DNA of 64,000 bases from contig NZ_LMCW01000069.1 in NCBI RefSeq assembly GCF_001424945.1, positions 118,107 to 182,106 of the forward strand, in the 5' to 3' direction. The notes below the pieces were generated by a model. The model saw only the letters and a program-made list of their open reading frames with translations, did not search any database and was not told where the DNA came from. Both the position numbers and the translations under genes were made by a program. Position 1 is the stretch's first letter, and each line of letters starts with the position of its first letter. Shown one piece after another: positions 35,174 through 43,522 of this stretch. Source of the stretch: Rhizobium sp. Root1203. GTDB lineage: Bacteria > Pseudomonadota > Alphaproteobacteria > Rhizobiales > Rhizobiaceae.

Positions 35174-37018
35174 TTACAAGCCGGTCGGCACGTAGCGGAA
35201 GAACTGAACCGGCGAACCCTCCGATCTTGGCAGTGCCTGCAGATATGCAGGGACGTTTCCCTTATCCAGTTGCGCGTAGAGGCCATCCGGCTTGATCTTG
35301 GCGATCTGCCTGGTCTGCGGATTATCCGCGCAGAACGCCAGCACGCTTACGCCCGTACCTCGCAGGAACGCTTCAGCCTCCTGCGGCGGCGCGAGGCCGA
35401 TATGCATCTCGGTCAGCATGCCACCCTGGTTCCGGTGATAGGGGGCCGAGAGAATCCTGTTGCCGGTGAAGCGCAGGATGGAGACCCCGACATCCGAGGG
35501 TGCGACCACGAGACCGGGAGGAAGGTCGGCCAATGGCGAGATGACATCCCGCGACGAGCATGAGGGCTTGTCTTTCGCAGCGGTCGTTTCGGCGGCCGTA
35601 TTATTGTCCATCCGGGTGCTGAGAAACCCGCCGGCCAGGCCCCAGACGGCTGCAACGCTCAGCAGAACGGTTGATATATAGCAGAAAGCGGCCGCAACAT
35701 TCTCGCTGTCGCCATTCGATATCCGGCGCATGTCGATCATCAGCAGCGTCAGAGGGAAGACGGCCAGCAGGTTGGAGAACATCGAGCCGCGAATCTGAAC
35801 CACGGCGATGCCCCAGCTGACCGCAAGCAGGAAGAGAAGGATGAGATGCACGCGGACGCGGTCGCGGTAGACAAGGCGGAAGACGCATACCGCGATCGCA
35901 AACAGGCCGGTCGCATAGAAGAAACCGATCGTATACGGATCCTGGTGGTTGGCCCCGAAGATCGACTGCGCCTCAGTGACATAGTCGAGCCATAGTTCGA
36001 TCAGCATCGGATCGAGATCGGCCAGCGGGTTATGCAGGCACTGCGGCGCGATGACGATCACCGACCCCAGAACGGCCGCCCCGACCCCGGCGAGAACGAC
36101 AAATCGAACGACGCGGCTCGCGCGGCTGGTGAAAGCGGCGGCAAACAGGAGAAGCCCGCCGCCGATCGCCGAGAGGCTGTAGTACCCGAGCGAGAGGTTG
36201 TCGCAGGTGACCGCTGCATAAAGCCGCGGCGGAACGGTGCCGAAGAAGAAGACGCTGATCGACAGCGCCAGAGTGAGACCGAAGGCTTTTGCGGCAGGCG
36301 CAAACGGCTCGCCGTCCCAGGCCCACGCCAGGGCAACCACCAGGCAGACGGCGGCGACGAAGGGCATGGTCTCCGCGCCGATAGCAATCGCCAGTGCCGC
36401 TGCAAACGCGGCCGTCGCGTAGCTCAGCGGCCTGTTGTCCTCGTCAAGCAGCATCGCCGTCATGATCGCCGCCAGGGCGAACTGGACATTGTGATGATCG
36501 ATCGATCCGGGCAGGAAGCGATTGCTTGTGACCAGCAGGAAAGCCCCCAGTCCCAGAGACAGGTGCATTCCGAGCACGCCGCCGATGCGCCGGCCGGCAA
36601 GCCCCATGCCCCAGAAGCTCGGAACAATCAAGGCAAGCGGCCAGACGGCAAGCGCGAAGGCCTCGGCACGTTCGTGCGGCAGGAACACACCGAAAAGCCT
36701 GATCAGCGTCGCGATCGGAAGGTCGATCAGCCGCGACCAATGCATCAGCGTGCCCGTGCCAAGGCCCATGCGGTACTGCATGAGATCGAACCAGCCTTGG
36801 CCGTTCAGGAAATCACGGACTTCCACGAGTCGCATGCCGTCGTCGTTGTCGGCACCGACATAGTCCTTCGCATTCGGGATCTTGAGCGACACGATCGCGA
36901 CCATCAGGAGTACGCTGTACACGACGACGGAGGGCCACAGCCTTGTCATGACAGTTCGCAGCTTCTCGCGCGAAGACATGGATGCTGAATCGCCGATCGT
37001 CGGGGCAATGGTCGCCAT
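35174..37018 (-). CDS. GT-C fold membrane glycosyltransferase, STT3/PglB-like motifs
   Basis: A 614-aa polytopic protein with around a dozen hydrophobic helices, then a soluble C-terminal domain from about residue 480. The first periplasmic loop has an acidic cluster (GADNDDGMRLVEVRDFL, D57-D60) and a second motif IDHHNVQF (D174-H176); in STT3/PglB/AglB such DD and DHH motifs bind the metal and lipid-linked donor. The conserved tail APYHRNQGGM occurs in alphaproteobacterial GT-C proteins. I see no WWDYG sequon-binding motif, so N-glycosylation is not implied. It diverges from a GT2-flippase operon over 156 bp. Donor and acceptor are unknown. Confidence 0.75.
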   Translation of the reverse strand: MATIAPTIGDSASMSSREKLRTVMTRLWPSVVVYSVLLMVAIVSLKIPNAKDYVGADNDDGMRLVEVRDFLNGQGWFDLMQYRMGLGTGTLMHWSRLIDLPIATLIRLFGVFLPHERAEAFALAVWPLALIVPSFWGMGLAGRRIGGVLGMHLSLGLGAFLLVTSNRFLPGSIDHHNVQFALAAIMTAMLLDEDNRPLSYATAAFAAALAIAIGAETMPFVAAVCLVVALAWAWDGEPFAPAAKAFGLTLALSISVFFFGTVPPRLYAAVTCDNLSLGYYSLSAIGGGLLLFAAAFTSRASRVVRFVVLAGVGAAVLGSVIVIAPQCLHNPLADLDPMLIELWLDYVTEAQSIFGANHQDPYTIGFFYATGLFAIAVCVFRLVYRDRVRVHLILLFLLAVSWGIAVVQIRGSMFSNLLAVFPLTLLMIDMRRISNGDSENVAAAFCYISTVLLSVAAVWGLAGGFLSTRMDNNTAAETTAAKDKPSCSSRDVISPLADLPPGLVVAPSDVGVSILRFTGNRILSAPYHRNQGGMLTEMHIGLAPPQEAEAFLRGTGVSVLAFCADNPQTRQIAKIKPDGLYAQLDKGNVPAYLQALPRSEGSPVQFFRYVPTGL

Positions 37019-37174
37019 GAACCGTTCTCGTCATTGGATGCGGCAAGACCTTACGACCAGCATATCAAGAAAGCGTAAAGCAGCGACGGGCGATCTTTTG
37101 CTTGAGGGCTTCATAGCGACTTGTTAACGGCCGGCGTTTAGACTTGCCGGAATTTCTTCGTGACAGGTGTGATC

Positions 37175-38176
37175 ATGACCGGATCGCGTATCGACAATCT
37201 CAATATTGCCGTGTTGCTTCCCTGCTACAACGAAGCGGCGACAATCGCCGGCGTCGTTCGCGGTTTCAGTGCGGCGCTCCCCGGCGCGCAGATCCATGTC
37301 TACGACAACAATTCTACCGATGGAACGGCCTTGCATGCGATGCTTGCCGGGGCCCACGTGGTCCGCGAGCGGCGCCAGGGCAAAGGTCATGTCGTGCGCC
37401 GGATGTTCGCCGACATCGACGCCGACATCTACATCATGGCCGACGGGGACGGGACGTACTCGCCCGAGGATGCCGAAGAACTGATCCGCACACTTCTGAC
37501 CGAGCGCGCCGACATGGTCGTCGGAACCCGCCGCGGCGTCCACGACGATGCCGGACGACAGGGCCATGCCTTCGGCAACAGGCTCTTCAACCTGCTCTAC
37601 CGCACGATCTTCGGTACGGATTTCACGGATATATTTTCTGGCTACCGGGTGTTCTCACGTCGTTTCGTCAAGAGTTTCCCTGCCGTCTCCGCCGGCTTCG
37701 AGATCGAAACGGAAATGTCCGTTCATGCATCGAGACTGAAACTGCCGGTCAGCGAACTGGAACTCGACTACGGCCGCCGGCCGGAAGGCTCGCATTCCAA
37801 ACTGTCGACCTTCAAGGACGGCGCCAAGATCCTGTGGATGTTTGCGATGTTGATGAAGGAGACACGGCCCTTTGCATTCTTCGGCATCATCAGCGCGTTC
37901 TTCGCGATGACCGGTGTCGGCTTCATGGCTCCTGTTCTGACGGAGTATTTCGAAACCGGCCTTGTGACCCGGTTGCCGACCTGGGTGCTCTCGATGGCAT
38001 TGATGATGATCTCCTTCATGGGCTTCACTGCCGGCCTGATCCTCGATTCCGTTGCGCGCGCCCGGGCTGAACAGCTGCGCATCCACTACCTGAACGTCGC
38101 CGCCCGGCACCACGGTGCAGCGCTCGTAAAAGACGTGGACGCTGCGCGAAGCGCCCCCGCCGCGCGTATCGCATGA
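37175..38176 (+). CDS. Glycosyltransferase family 2, polyprenyl-phosphate type
   Basis: A 333-aa GT-A transferase resembling dolichol/undecaprenyl-phosphate glycosyltransferases. It has the N-terminal nucleotide site LLPCYNEAATI, the metal-binding D-x-D in MADGDGTY (D90, D92) and QGKGHVVRRMF. Two hydrophobic segments close the C-terminus (about 230-300), as in membrane-attached Dpm/ArnC-like enzymes. It would load one sugar onto a carrier lipid at the cytoplasmic face. AGGTG precedes ATG 37175. It heads an operon with a methyltransferase and two small membrane proteins. Confidence 0.88.
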   Translation: MTGSRIDNLNIAVLLPCYNEAATIAGVVRGFSAALPGAQIHVYDNNSTDGTALHAMLAGAHVVRERRQGKGHVVRRMFADIDADIYIMADGDGTYSPEDAEELIRTLLTERADMVVGTRRGVHDDAGRQGHAFGNRLFNLLYRTIFGTDFTDIFSGYRVFSRRFVKSFPAVSAGFEIETEMSVHASRLKLPVSELELDYGRRPEGSHSKLSTFKDGAKILWMFAMLMKETRPFAFFGIISAFFAMTGVGFMAPVLTEYFETGLVTRLPTWVLSMALMMISFMGFTAGLILDSVARARAEQLRIHYLNVAARHHGAALVKDVDAARSAPAARIA

Positions 38177-38204
38177 TTGTTTCCGCTCGAGGTTACGTCC
38201 TTTC

Positions 38205-38906
38205 ATGAATAGAGAAACCACCAATCGAATTCGTTTCGTGCTGGAGGATATCCTGCCGCCATTCGTTCGTGATTCCGGCGCTTTCCGCTGGGCTGCACAG
38301 CGTGTCTGGGGCGACCACATCGCCCATCTGGCGACGTTCCGCGAACGCGCTCCCTTTCTTTCGCCGGAGGAGTATGCCGAACTTTATCGCAATCATCCCC
38401 GCGTCCACGAAGGCACGGACAACTCGGCGGCGTGCATCAGTCGCATCATCGGGTCGATCAAGGGGCACAGCGTCTGCGATATCGGCTGCGGAACGGGAGC
38501 GCTGCTCAGTCGAATCCAGTCTGCGCGCCCGAAGCTCAGCCGGCTCACAGGCGTCGATTTTGTCATCGACGACGCGTCGCGGCTCTCCGGCATCGAATAT
38601 GTCGCGGCCAAAGTCGAGGCTCTTCCCTTCGCCGACGGCGAATTCGATACGGTCATCTGTACCCACGTGATCGAGCATATCCTCGACTATCAGCAGGCAA
38701 TCGCTGAACTGCGCCGAATTGCAAAACGACGCCTGATCATCGTCGTGCCGCGGGAACGCGAATACCGCTATACGTTCAACCCGCATTTCAACTTCTTCCC
38801 GTACACGCATTCCTTCCTGAGGGCGGTCAATCCCGTGCCGCCGGTCTACGTCTGCGAAGATATCGGCCGAGACATATTCTATTCGGAAGACAGGGGCACT
38901 GCGTGA
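38205..38906 (+). CDS. Class I SAM-dependent methyltransferase
   Basis: A 233-aa protein with a standard SAM-binding core: motif I CDIGCGTGALLSRI, motif II-like TGVDFVIDDA, post-I AKVEALPFADGEFDTVICTHVIEHI. The N-terminal ~80 residues are unrelated to the core and probably bind the acceptor. Context between a polyprenyl-phosphate-type GT2 and membrane flippase-like proteins suggests it methylates a lipid-linked sugar or precursor, but this is inference. It begins 28 bp after the GT2 gene and overlaps the next start by 4 bp (GTGA). Confidence 0.85.
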   Translation: MNRETTNRIRFVLEDILPPFVRDSGAFRWAAQRVWGDHIAHLATFRERAPFLSPEEYAELYRNHPRVHEGTDNSAACISRIIGSIKGHSVCDIGCGTGALLSRIQSARPKLSRLTGVDFVIDDASRLSGIEYVAAKVEALPFADGEFDTVICTHVIEHILDYQQAIAELRRIAKRRLIIVVPREREYRYTFNPHFNFFPYTHSFLRAVNPVPPVYVCEDIGRDIFYSEDRGTA

Positions 38907-39280
38907 AAGACGCTTCGATGCTTTCCACATTTTCGGTCGGCACCTGGATCGGGCTCATCGGCACGCCGCTGCTGATTGCGTCCGGGCAGGTCCTGTTCAA
39001 GCTGACGAGCGCAACTGCGGGGGAACTCAGTCTGCGCAACGTCTTTGCGTTGCTCCTCAACCCCGTGCTGCTCGCCGCTCTGGTCCTTTACGGACTCGGC
39101 ACAATTATCTGGATCTATGTTCTGAAGGCCGTCCCCCTGACGATCGCCTATTCCTTCATGGGATTGACCTTCTGCTTCGTTCCCCTGTTGGCGCAGGTTT
39201 TCCTCGGCGAGGCGCTCACCATCCGCTACGTCATAGGCGCCGTCTTCATCGTGGCCGGTATGCTGGCCATCAATGGCTGA
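38903..39280 (+). CDS. SMR/EamA-type small membrane protein (ArnE/ArnF-like)
   Basis: A 125-aa protein of four hydrophobic helices of the small multidrug-resistance/EamA superfamily. The segments SGQVLFKLTSA and IAYSFMGLTFCFVPLLAQVFLGEALTIRYVIGAVFIVAGM are characteristic. In other systems such pairs (ArnE/F) flip undecaprenyl-phosphate sugars. It starts at a GTG overlapping the methyltransferase stop, and it overlaps the next gene by 8 bp. A flippase role is inferred from family and neighbours. Confidence 0.83.
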   Translation: MKDASMLSTFSVGTWIGLIGTPLLIASGQVLFKLTSATAGELSLRNVFALLLNPVLLAALVLYGLGTIIWIYVLKAVPLTIAYSFMGLTFCFVPLLAQVFLGEALTIRYVIGAVFIVAGMLAING

Positions 39281-39665
39281 GGCACGCCCGACCTGCGGCG
39301 GATCGATTGCGCGCTTTGCCTTCTTGTCGCTGGTCGGCCTGGCGGCGGATGGCGTTTTTCTCCGCCTGCTGCTGAACGTTGCACCAGACCCGTTCTCGGC
39401 CCGGGTGCTTAGTCTCCTTGCTGCTCTTGGAATCACGATCCCGCTGTTGCGCTACGCCGACCTGGCGGCGCACGGAACACGGTCGGTCGGACGCGCCGGC
39501 ATCATCGCCATCCTGGTGATTGCCATGCTCGTGAACTATGGACTCTATGCCGCGCTGATCGCGACATTGCCGTCACTGCAGCCGCTGGCGGCGATGGTTC
39601 TCGCCTCCGCCGCCTCGCTGTGCTTTGCAGTGTTCGGCTATGTGCGCTTCGCCTGCCGCAGGTGA
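39273..39665 (+). CDS. GtrA-like small membrane protein
   Basis: A 130-aa protein with four likely membrane helices. The opening ARFAFLSLVGLAADGVFLRLLLN and the following PFSARVLSLLAALGITIPLLR match the general layout of GtrA family flippases or helpers, where an F..VG....N pattern is usual. Similarity is modest. Its ATG sits inside the previous gene (8-bp overlap), so it belongs to the same operon. It abuts the convergent Gfo/Idh gene with no intervening base. Confidence 0.72.
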   Translation: MAEARPTCGGSIARFAFLSLVGLAADGVFLRLLLNVAPDPFSARVLSLLAALGITIPLLRYADLAAHGTRSVGRAGIIAILVIAMLVNYGLYAALIATLPSLQPLAAMVLASAASLCFAVFGYVRFACRR

Positions 39666-40652
39666 TCACACCGCTTCCCAGCCGTCCTTCTCGCTGGCGC
39701 GATAGATGGCGTCGATGAAGGCCTGGTTGAGCTTCGAGCTTTCCAGCGTGACGACTTCCTCGTTTTCCCCCATCGCCGCGCGCGCGATCGCTTCGGCTTC
39801 GCGCTTGTACTGGCGGCTGTCCGGGAACCGGAAGATGGTCGATTCGTTGTGGCCGCGATTGGTGAGCTCGATCTCTTCGGCACCCCAACGGTCGGCATTG
39901 AACGGCGACTTCACCTCGATGAAGCCATCCGTGCCGTGAAAGACCATGGCCTGGCGGTTGGCAAGCTGTGTCGCGATATAGAAGCTCAGCTCGAAGTCGC
40001 CGAAATCCGCCTTCACGCTCGAATAGATGTCCGTGCCGAACTCGGGATCCCGGCGCGTCACGGCCTGGACCCGCTGCGGCTCCTTGCCGGTCGCAAAGCG
40101 GGTGGCAATCGTCGGGTAGACGCCGATATCGGGAAGTGCGCCGCCGCCGAGCTCGGGAATGTTGCGCATGTTGCCCGGATCGCGGTTGAAATAGGTGAAA
40201 ACGCCCTGGACGTGCTGAAGCCTGCCAATCGCGCCGTCCGATATCAGCGAGCGCACCTTCAGCCAGACCGGCGCATAGGTGACCATATAGGCTTCGGTGA
40301 TCAGCACCTTGTTGCGATCGCGGGCGGCAATCAGCCCGTCGATCTCAGCGGCTTTCAGCGCAATCGGCTTTTCGCACAGCACATGCTTGCCGGCATCGGC
40401 CGCCTTGATCGTCCATTCGACGTGCTGCGACGTCGGCAGCGGAATGTAGACGGCATCGATCTTGTCGGAGGCCAGCATCTCCTCATAGGAGCCGAAGGCG
40501 TGCGGCACGGAAAAGCGGTCGGCCATCTCCCGTGCCTTGGCAAGATCGCGGCTGGCGATGGCCGTCACGACACAGTTTTCCGCGTCCTGGATGGCCGGAA
40601 CGACAAGTTCACGACCGATTTTCGCGGTCGAAATGATACCGAAACGCAACAT
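39666..40652 (-). CDS. Gfo/Idh/MocA family oxidoreductase
   Basis: A 328-aa NAD(P)-dependent sugar or polyol dehydrogenase. The Rossmann region is FGIISTAKIGRELVVPAI, and the catalytic Lys lies in the conserved EKP of VLCEKPIALKAAE (about residue 95). The C-terminal domain shows the family's beta-sheet pattern (IGRLQHVQGVFTYF, GGGALPDIGVYP). The substrate is not determinable. It converges with the GtrA-like gene and diverges from the aldo-keto reductase at 40833 across 180 bp. Confidence 0.9.
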   Translation of the reverse strand: MLRFGIISTAKIGRELVVPAIQDAENCVVTAIASRDLAKAREMADRFSVPHAFGSYEEMLASDKIDAVYIPLPTSQHVEWTIKAADAGKHVLCEKPIALKAAEIDGLIAARDRNKVLITEAYMVTYAPVWLKVRSLISDGAIGRLQHVQGVFTYFNRDPGNMRNIPELGGGALPDIGVYPTIATRFATGKEPQRVQAVTRRDPEFGTDIYSSVKADFGDFELSFYIATQLANRQAMVFHGTDGFIEVKSPFNADRWGAEEIELTNRGHNESTIFRFPDSRQYKREAEAIARAAMGENEEVVTLESSKLNQAFIDAIYRASEKDGWEAV

Positions 40653-40832
40653 GGCTTAAGTCTCTCCTCGCTGGATTTTCATGGGACCTTAGTCAGGCAC
40701 CGGCTGCGGCGCAATGGCGCGATCACAATTCGCGGAGCTGGTTTCCATCGTGGCTGCCGCGCGCTAGGTTAGCATCGACGGCGTTCTGCCGTGGCATCAA
40801 CTTCAATCACGTCAGCATGCTGGGAGAGCGTC

Positions 40833-41780
40833 ATGGATATGCGCCGTCTGGGGAAAACAGGTCTTTCGATCGCGCCGATCGTCTTCGGGGGCAATGTCCT
40901 CGGCTGGACCGCCGATGAAAAGACCTCGATCGAGATTCTCGACGCCTTCTTCGACGCGGGCCTCAACACCATCGATACCGCCGACGTCTATTCCTCCTGG
41001 GTGCCGGGCAACAAGGGCGGCGATTCCGAGGAGATCATCGGCAAGTGGCTGAAGCGTGGGAGGGTCTCGCGCGACAAGGCTATCATCATCACCAAGGTCG
41101 GCTCCGACATGGGCCAGGGCAAGACGCTCAAGGAGACATACATCCTGAGGGCCGTCGAGGATTCGCTTCGGCGGCTGCAGACGGACTACATCGACCTTTA
41201 TCTTTCGCACTGGCCCGACGAGGATACGCCCTACGAAGAAACGCTCGGCGCCTTCGCCAAGCTGAAGCAGCAGGGCAAGATTCGCGCTGTCGGCTGCTCC
41301 AACCTCGACGCCATCCAGCTCAAGGCATCCTTCGATGCTGCCGAAGAGGCCGGGTTGCCACGCTATGACGTGATCCAGCCGGAGTACAATCTCTACGCAC
41401 GCGACAGTTTCGAAGGCCCGCTTGCCGATCTCTGCGCCAAAGAGGATATCGGCGTCATCACCTATTTCAGCCTCGCCGCGGGCTTCCTCTCGGGCAAGTA
41501 TCGCACGAAGGCCGATACGGCGGGACGGGCGCGCGAGGGCCGGGTTTCGGAATATCTCAACGACAAGGGCTTCCGCATTCTGGCAGCCCTCGACAAAGTC
41601 GCGGCCGAGACCGGCGCAAAGCCGGCCGAAATCGCCTTGGCCTGGCTGCTCGCGAAGAGGGGCGTGACGGCGCCGATCGCCAGTGCCACCAGCCTTTCGC
41701 AGCTTCAGAGCCTTGTCAGATCGGCGACGCTCAAGCTATCGGACGATGCCGTGGCACTGCTCGACAAGGCAGGCGCCTGA
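40833..41780 (+). CDS. Aldo/keto reductase
   Basis: A 315-aa NADPH-dependent reductase with a TIM barrel. The tetrad can be placed: Asp in NTIDTADVY, Tyr in the same segment, Lys in IIITKVG and His in LYLSHWPD. It has the YhdN/voltage-gated K-channel-beta-like layout with GGDSEEIIGKWLK. The physiological carbonyl is unknown. I start at ATG 40833 with GGGAG upstream. The GNAT gene follows 13 bp after its stop, suggesting one transcript. Confidence 0.91.
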   Translation: MDMRRLGKTGLSIAPIVFGGNVLGWTADEKTSIEILDAFFDAGLNTIDTADVYSSWVPGNKGGDSEEIIGKWLKRGRVSRDKAIIITKVGSDMGQGKTLKETYILRAVEDSLRRLQTDYIDLYLSHWPDEDTPYEETLGAFAKLKQQGKIRAVGCSNLDAIQLKASFDAAEEAGLPRYDVIQPEYNLYARDSFEGPLADLCAKEDIGVITYFSLAAGFLSGKYRTKADTAGRAREGRVSEYLNDKGFRILAALDKVAAETGAKPAEIALAWLLAKRGVTAPIASATSLSQLQSLVRSATLKLSDDAVALLDKAGA

Positions 41781-41793
41781 CCTGGAGCCAAGC

Positions 41794-42237
41794 ATGACCG
41801 TGACGATCCGCGACGCAAGGCCTGACGACGAAACCAGATGGCGTGAACTCTGGGACGCCTATCTCGCGTTCTACGGCGTAACTGTCGATGCCGGCATTAC
41901 CGATTTCACCTGGCACCGGGTTTTCGATCCGGCGTCGACCATCGCGATGCGCATTGCGGAAGTCGACGGCGACCCAATGGGCTTCGCACTCTACATCACC
42001 CATGAGGGAACGTGGATCAGCGGCAAGGACTGCTATCTCGAAGATCTCTTCGTCGATCCCGAAGCCCGCGGAAAGGGTGTCGGACGAGCCTTGATGGACG
42101 ACCTCGTCACGCTCTGCAAGAACAATGGCTGGTCGCGCCTCTACTGGCACACCAGCGAAGACAACAGGACGGCGCGGTCCCTCTACGACACCTACGTCGA
42201 AAGCGACGGCCACATCCGATATCGGATCAATTTTTGA
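41794..42237 (+). CDS. GNAT family N-acetyltransferase
   Basis: A 147-aa acetyl-CoA-dependent acetyltransferase. Motif A, the pyrophosphate-binding loop, is LEDLFVDPEARGKGVGRALMDDL, and motif B includes RLYWHTSEDNRTARSLYD, an E-x-N-x-x-A helix. The acceptor is unknown. CTGGAG lies 7 bp before the ATG at 41794. The 3' end overlaps the convergent M15-like gene by 11 bp. Confidence 0.92.
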   Translation: MTVTIRDARPDDETRWRELWDAYLAFYGVTVDAGITDFTWHRVFDPASTIAMRIAEVDGDPMGFALYITHEGTWISGKDCYLEDLFVDPEARGKGVGRALMDDLVTLCKNNGWSRLYWHTSEDNRTARSLYDTYVESDGHIRYRINF

Positions 42238-42844
42238 ACTGCGGGAAACCTTCGTAGAACGAGGCGTGATCGCCTTCCCAGTTCGCCATGCCGGCCCTGG
42301 TGAGAATACCACGTGGCCTCACATAGCTCTGGATCACGCGCCGCGGCCGCTCGTGCCATTGGATATTGAAGGCCCAGAGCTTGGGGAAAAAGCAGAGCGC
42401 GGCATAAGGCAGGTGATCGTGGATCCACCACGCCAGCTTCTGCCAATCCTGCTCGTCGCTGTAGGTATCGATCATCCACGGTACGACGACGCAGGCGGTC
42501 GCCCCCATCCAGCCGTCGATATCGCGGCGGTCCCATATGTGATCGGCGGCCGTTGCGGCGTTCGAGGAACAATTGAGATTGTTTCTGTTGCCGAATTGAT
42601 TGACCTCCGCAGAGCGAAATCCGGAGCGGATGTGCAGGCGGCCGAACGTCGCCTGAAGCGGCTCCAGCAGTTCCTCGCAGAGCCGTTTGCCTGCTTCGAT
42701 CGCAAGTTCCGGATCGTCGGGAATGTTCGGGATGCGATAGAAATCGGCGATCTCCGAATGCAGGAAATCGCGCAGGAAAAAATTCTTCGACAGGCGCGCC
42801 CGGCCCAGATCCTCCAGCCCTTTCATCGATCCCGGTTTTTTCAT
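42227..42844 (-). CDS. Uncharacterised protein, possibly M15-type peptidase fold
   Basis: A 205-aa cytosolic-looking protein without a signal peptide. The opening NFFLRDFLHSEIADFYRIPNIPDDP and the RSGFRSAEVNQFGN segment recall the zinc D-Ala-D-Ala carboxypeptidase (M15/VanY-like) fold. The expected S-x-H-x-x-G-x-A-x-D metal motif is not intact; the nearest candidate is AADHIWDRRDID. A Trp-rich C-terminal half (KLAWWIHDHLPY, AFNIQWHERP) has no recognised family. It may be a catalytically altered peptidoglycan-binding protein or something unrelated. It overlaps the GNAT gene by 11 bp tail to tail. Confidence 0.6.
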   Translation of the reverse strand: MKKPGSMKGLEDLGRARLSKNFFLRDFLHSEIADFYRIPNIPDDPELAIEAGKRLCEELLEPLQATFGRLHIRSGFRSAEVNQFGNRNNLNCSSNAATAADHIWDRRDIDGWMGATACVVVPWMIDTYSDEQDWQKLAWWIHDHLPYAALCFFPKLWAFNIQWHERPRRVIQSYVRPRGILTRAGMANWEGDHASFYEGFPQFKN

Positions 42845-42984
42845 CTACGCCCTCCTCTCCGATCGCGTTCAACTTTGCCCGTTTTCAAGCGGGACGCCAC
42901 CCGAAATGATCGGAACAATTCGCGCCGAGTTCTCTTCTCATGGGGGAGCCGCGTTCTGCGGCTTCGAAACAAGGAGAAAACAAA

Positions 42985-43479
42985 ATGTCCAAAGAGAAGA
43001 GACTGGACGATCTGTTCTACGACACGCTCAAAGACATCTACTTTGCCGAGAAGCAGATTCTGCGTGCCCTGCCGAAAATGGCCAGAGCCGCGCAATCTCC
43101 CGAACTGAAGGCCGGCTTCGAAAAACACCGGGAGCAGACCGAGGAACATGTGGACCGTCTGCAGCAGGTCTTCGAGCTGATCGGCAAGCGCGCCCAGGGC
43201 AAGACCTGCGAAGCGATCCAGGGCATCATCGCGGAAGGCGAGGAAATTATCGAGGAATTCAAGGGTTCGGCGGCCATCGACGCAGGCCTCATTTCATCGG
43301 CGCAGGCCGTCGAGCATTACGAAATGGCCCGCTACGGCACGCTGAAGACATGGGCAATGACGCTCGGCAAGAAGGACGTGGCCAGCCTGCTCGACAAGAC
43401 GCTGCAGGAAGAAGGCGCGACCGACAAGGCACTGTCGCAGCTTGCCACCTCCACCGCAAACCAGAAGGCCGCCGCCTGA
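42985..43479 (+). CDS. YciE/DUF892 ferritin-like protein
   Basis: A 164-aa four-helix-bundle protein of the YciE/YciF family (DUF892), ferritin-like in fold and often induced by osmotic or general stress. It shows LDDLFYDTLKDIYFAEKQILRALPKMARAA, EKHREQTEEHVDRLQQVF (E-x-x-H) and SAQAVEHYEMARYG, the diiron ligand pattern. AAGGAG lies 9 bp before the ATG. A strong hairpin follows its stop. Metal binding is a family property, not shown here. Confidence 0.92.
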   Translation: MSKEKRLDDLFYDTLKDIYFAEKQILRALPKMARAAQSPELKAGFEKHREQTEEHVDRLQQVFELIGKRAQGKTCEAIQGIIAEGEEIIEEFKGSAAIDAGLISSAQAVEHYEMARYGTLKTWAMTLGKKDVASLLDKTLQEEGATDKALSQLATSTANQKAAA

Positions 43480-43490
43480 CCGGTCGGCAT

Positions 43491-43522
43491 CGCGGGAGCA
43501 GGCCGTCCCGGCCGCTCCCGCG
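43491..43522. terminator. Long hairpin between convergent YciE-like and LysR genes
   Basis: CGCGGGAGC (43491-43499) pairs with GCTCCCGCG (43514-43522), continuing inside with GGCCG/CGGCC around a TCC loop and one bulged A, for 14 base pairs in all. There is no T-tract on either side, so it is a candidate Rho-assisted or bidirectional terminator. Confidence 0.5.
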
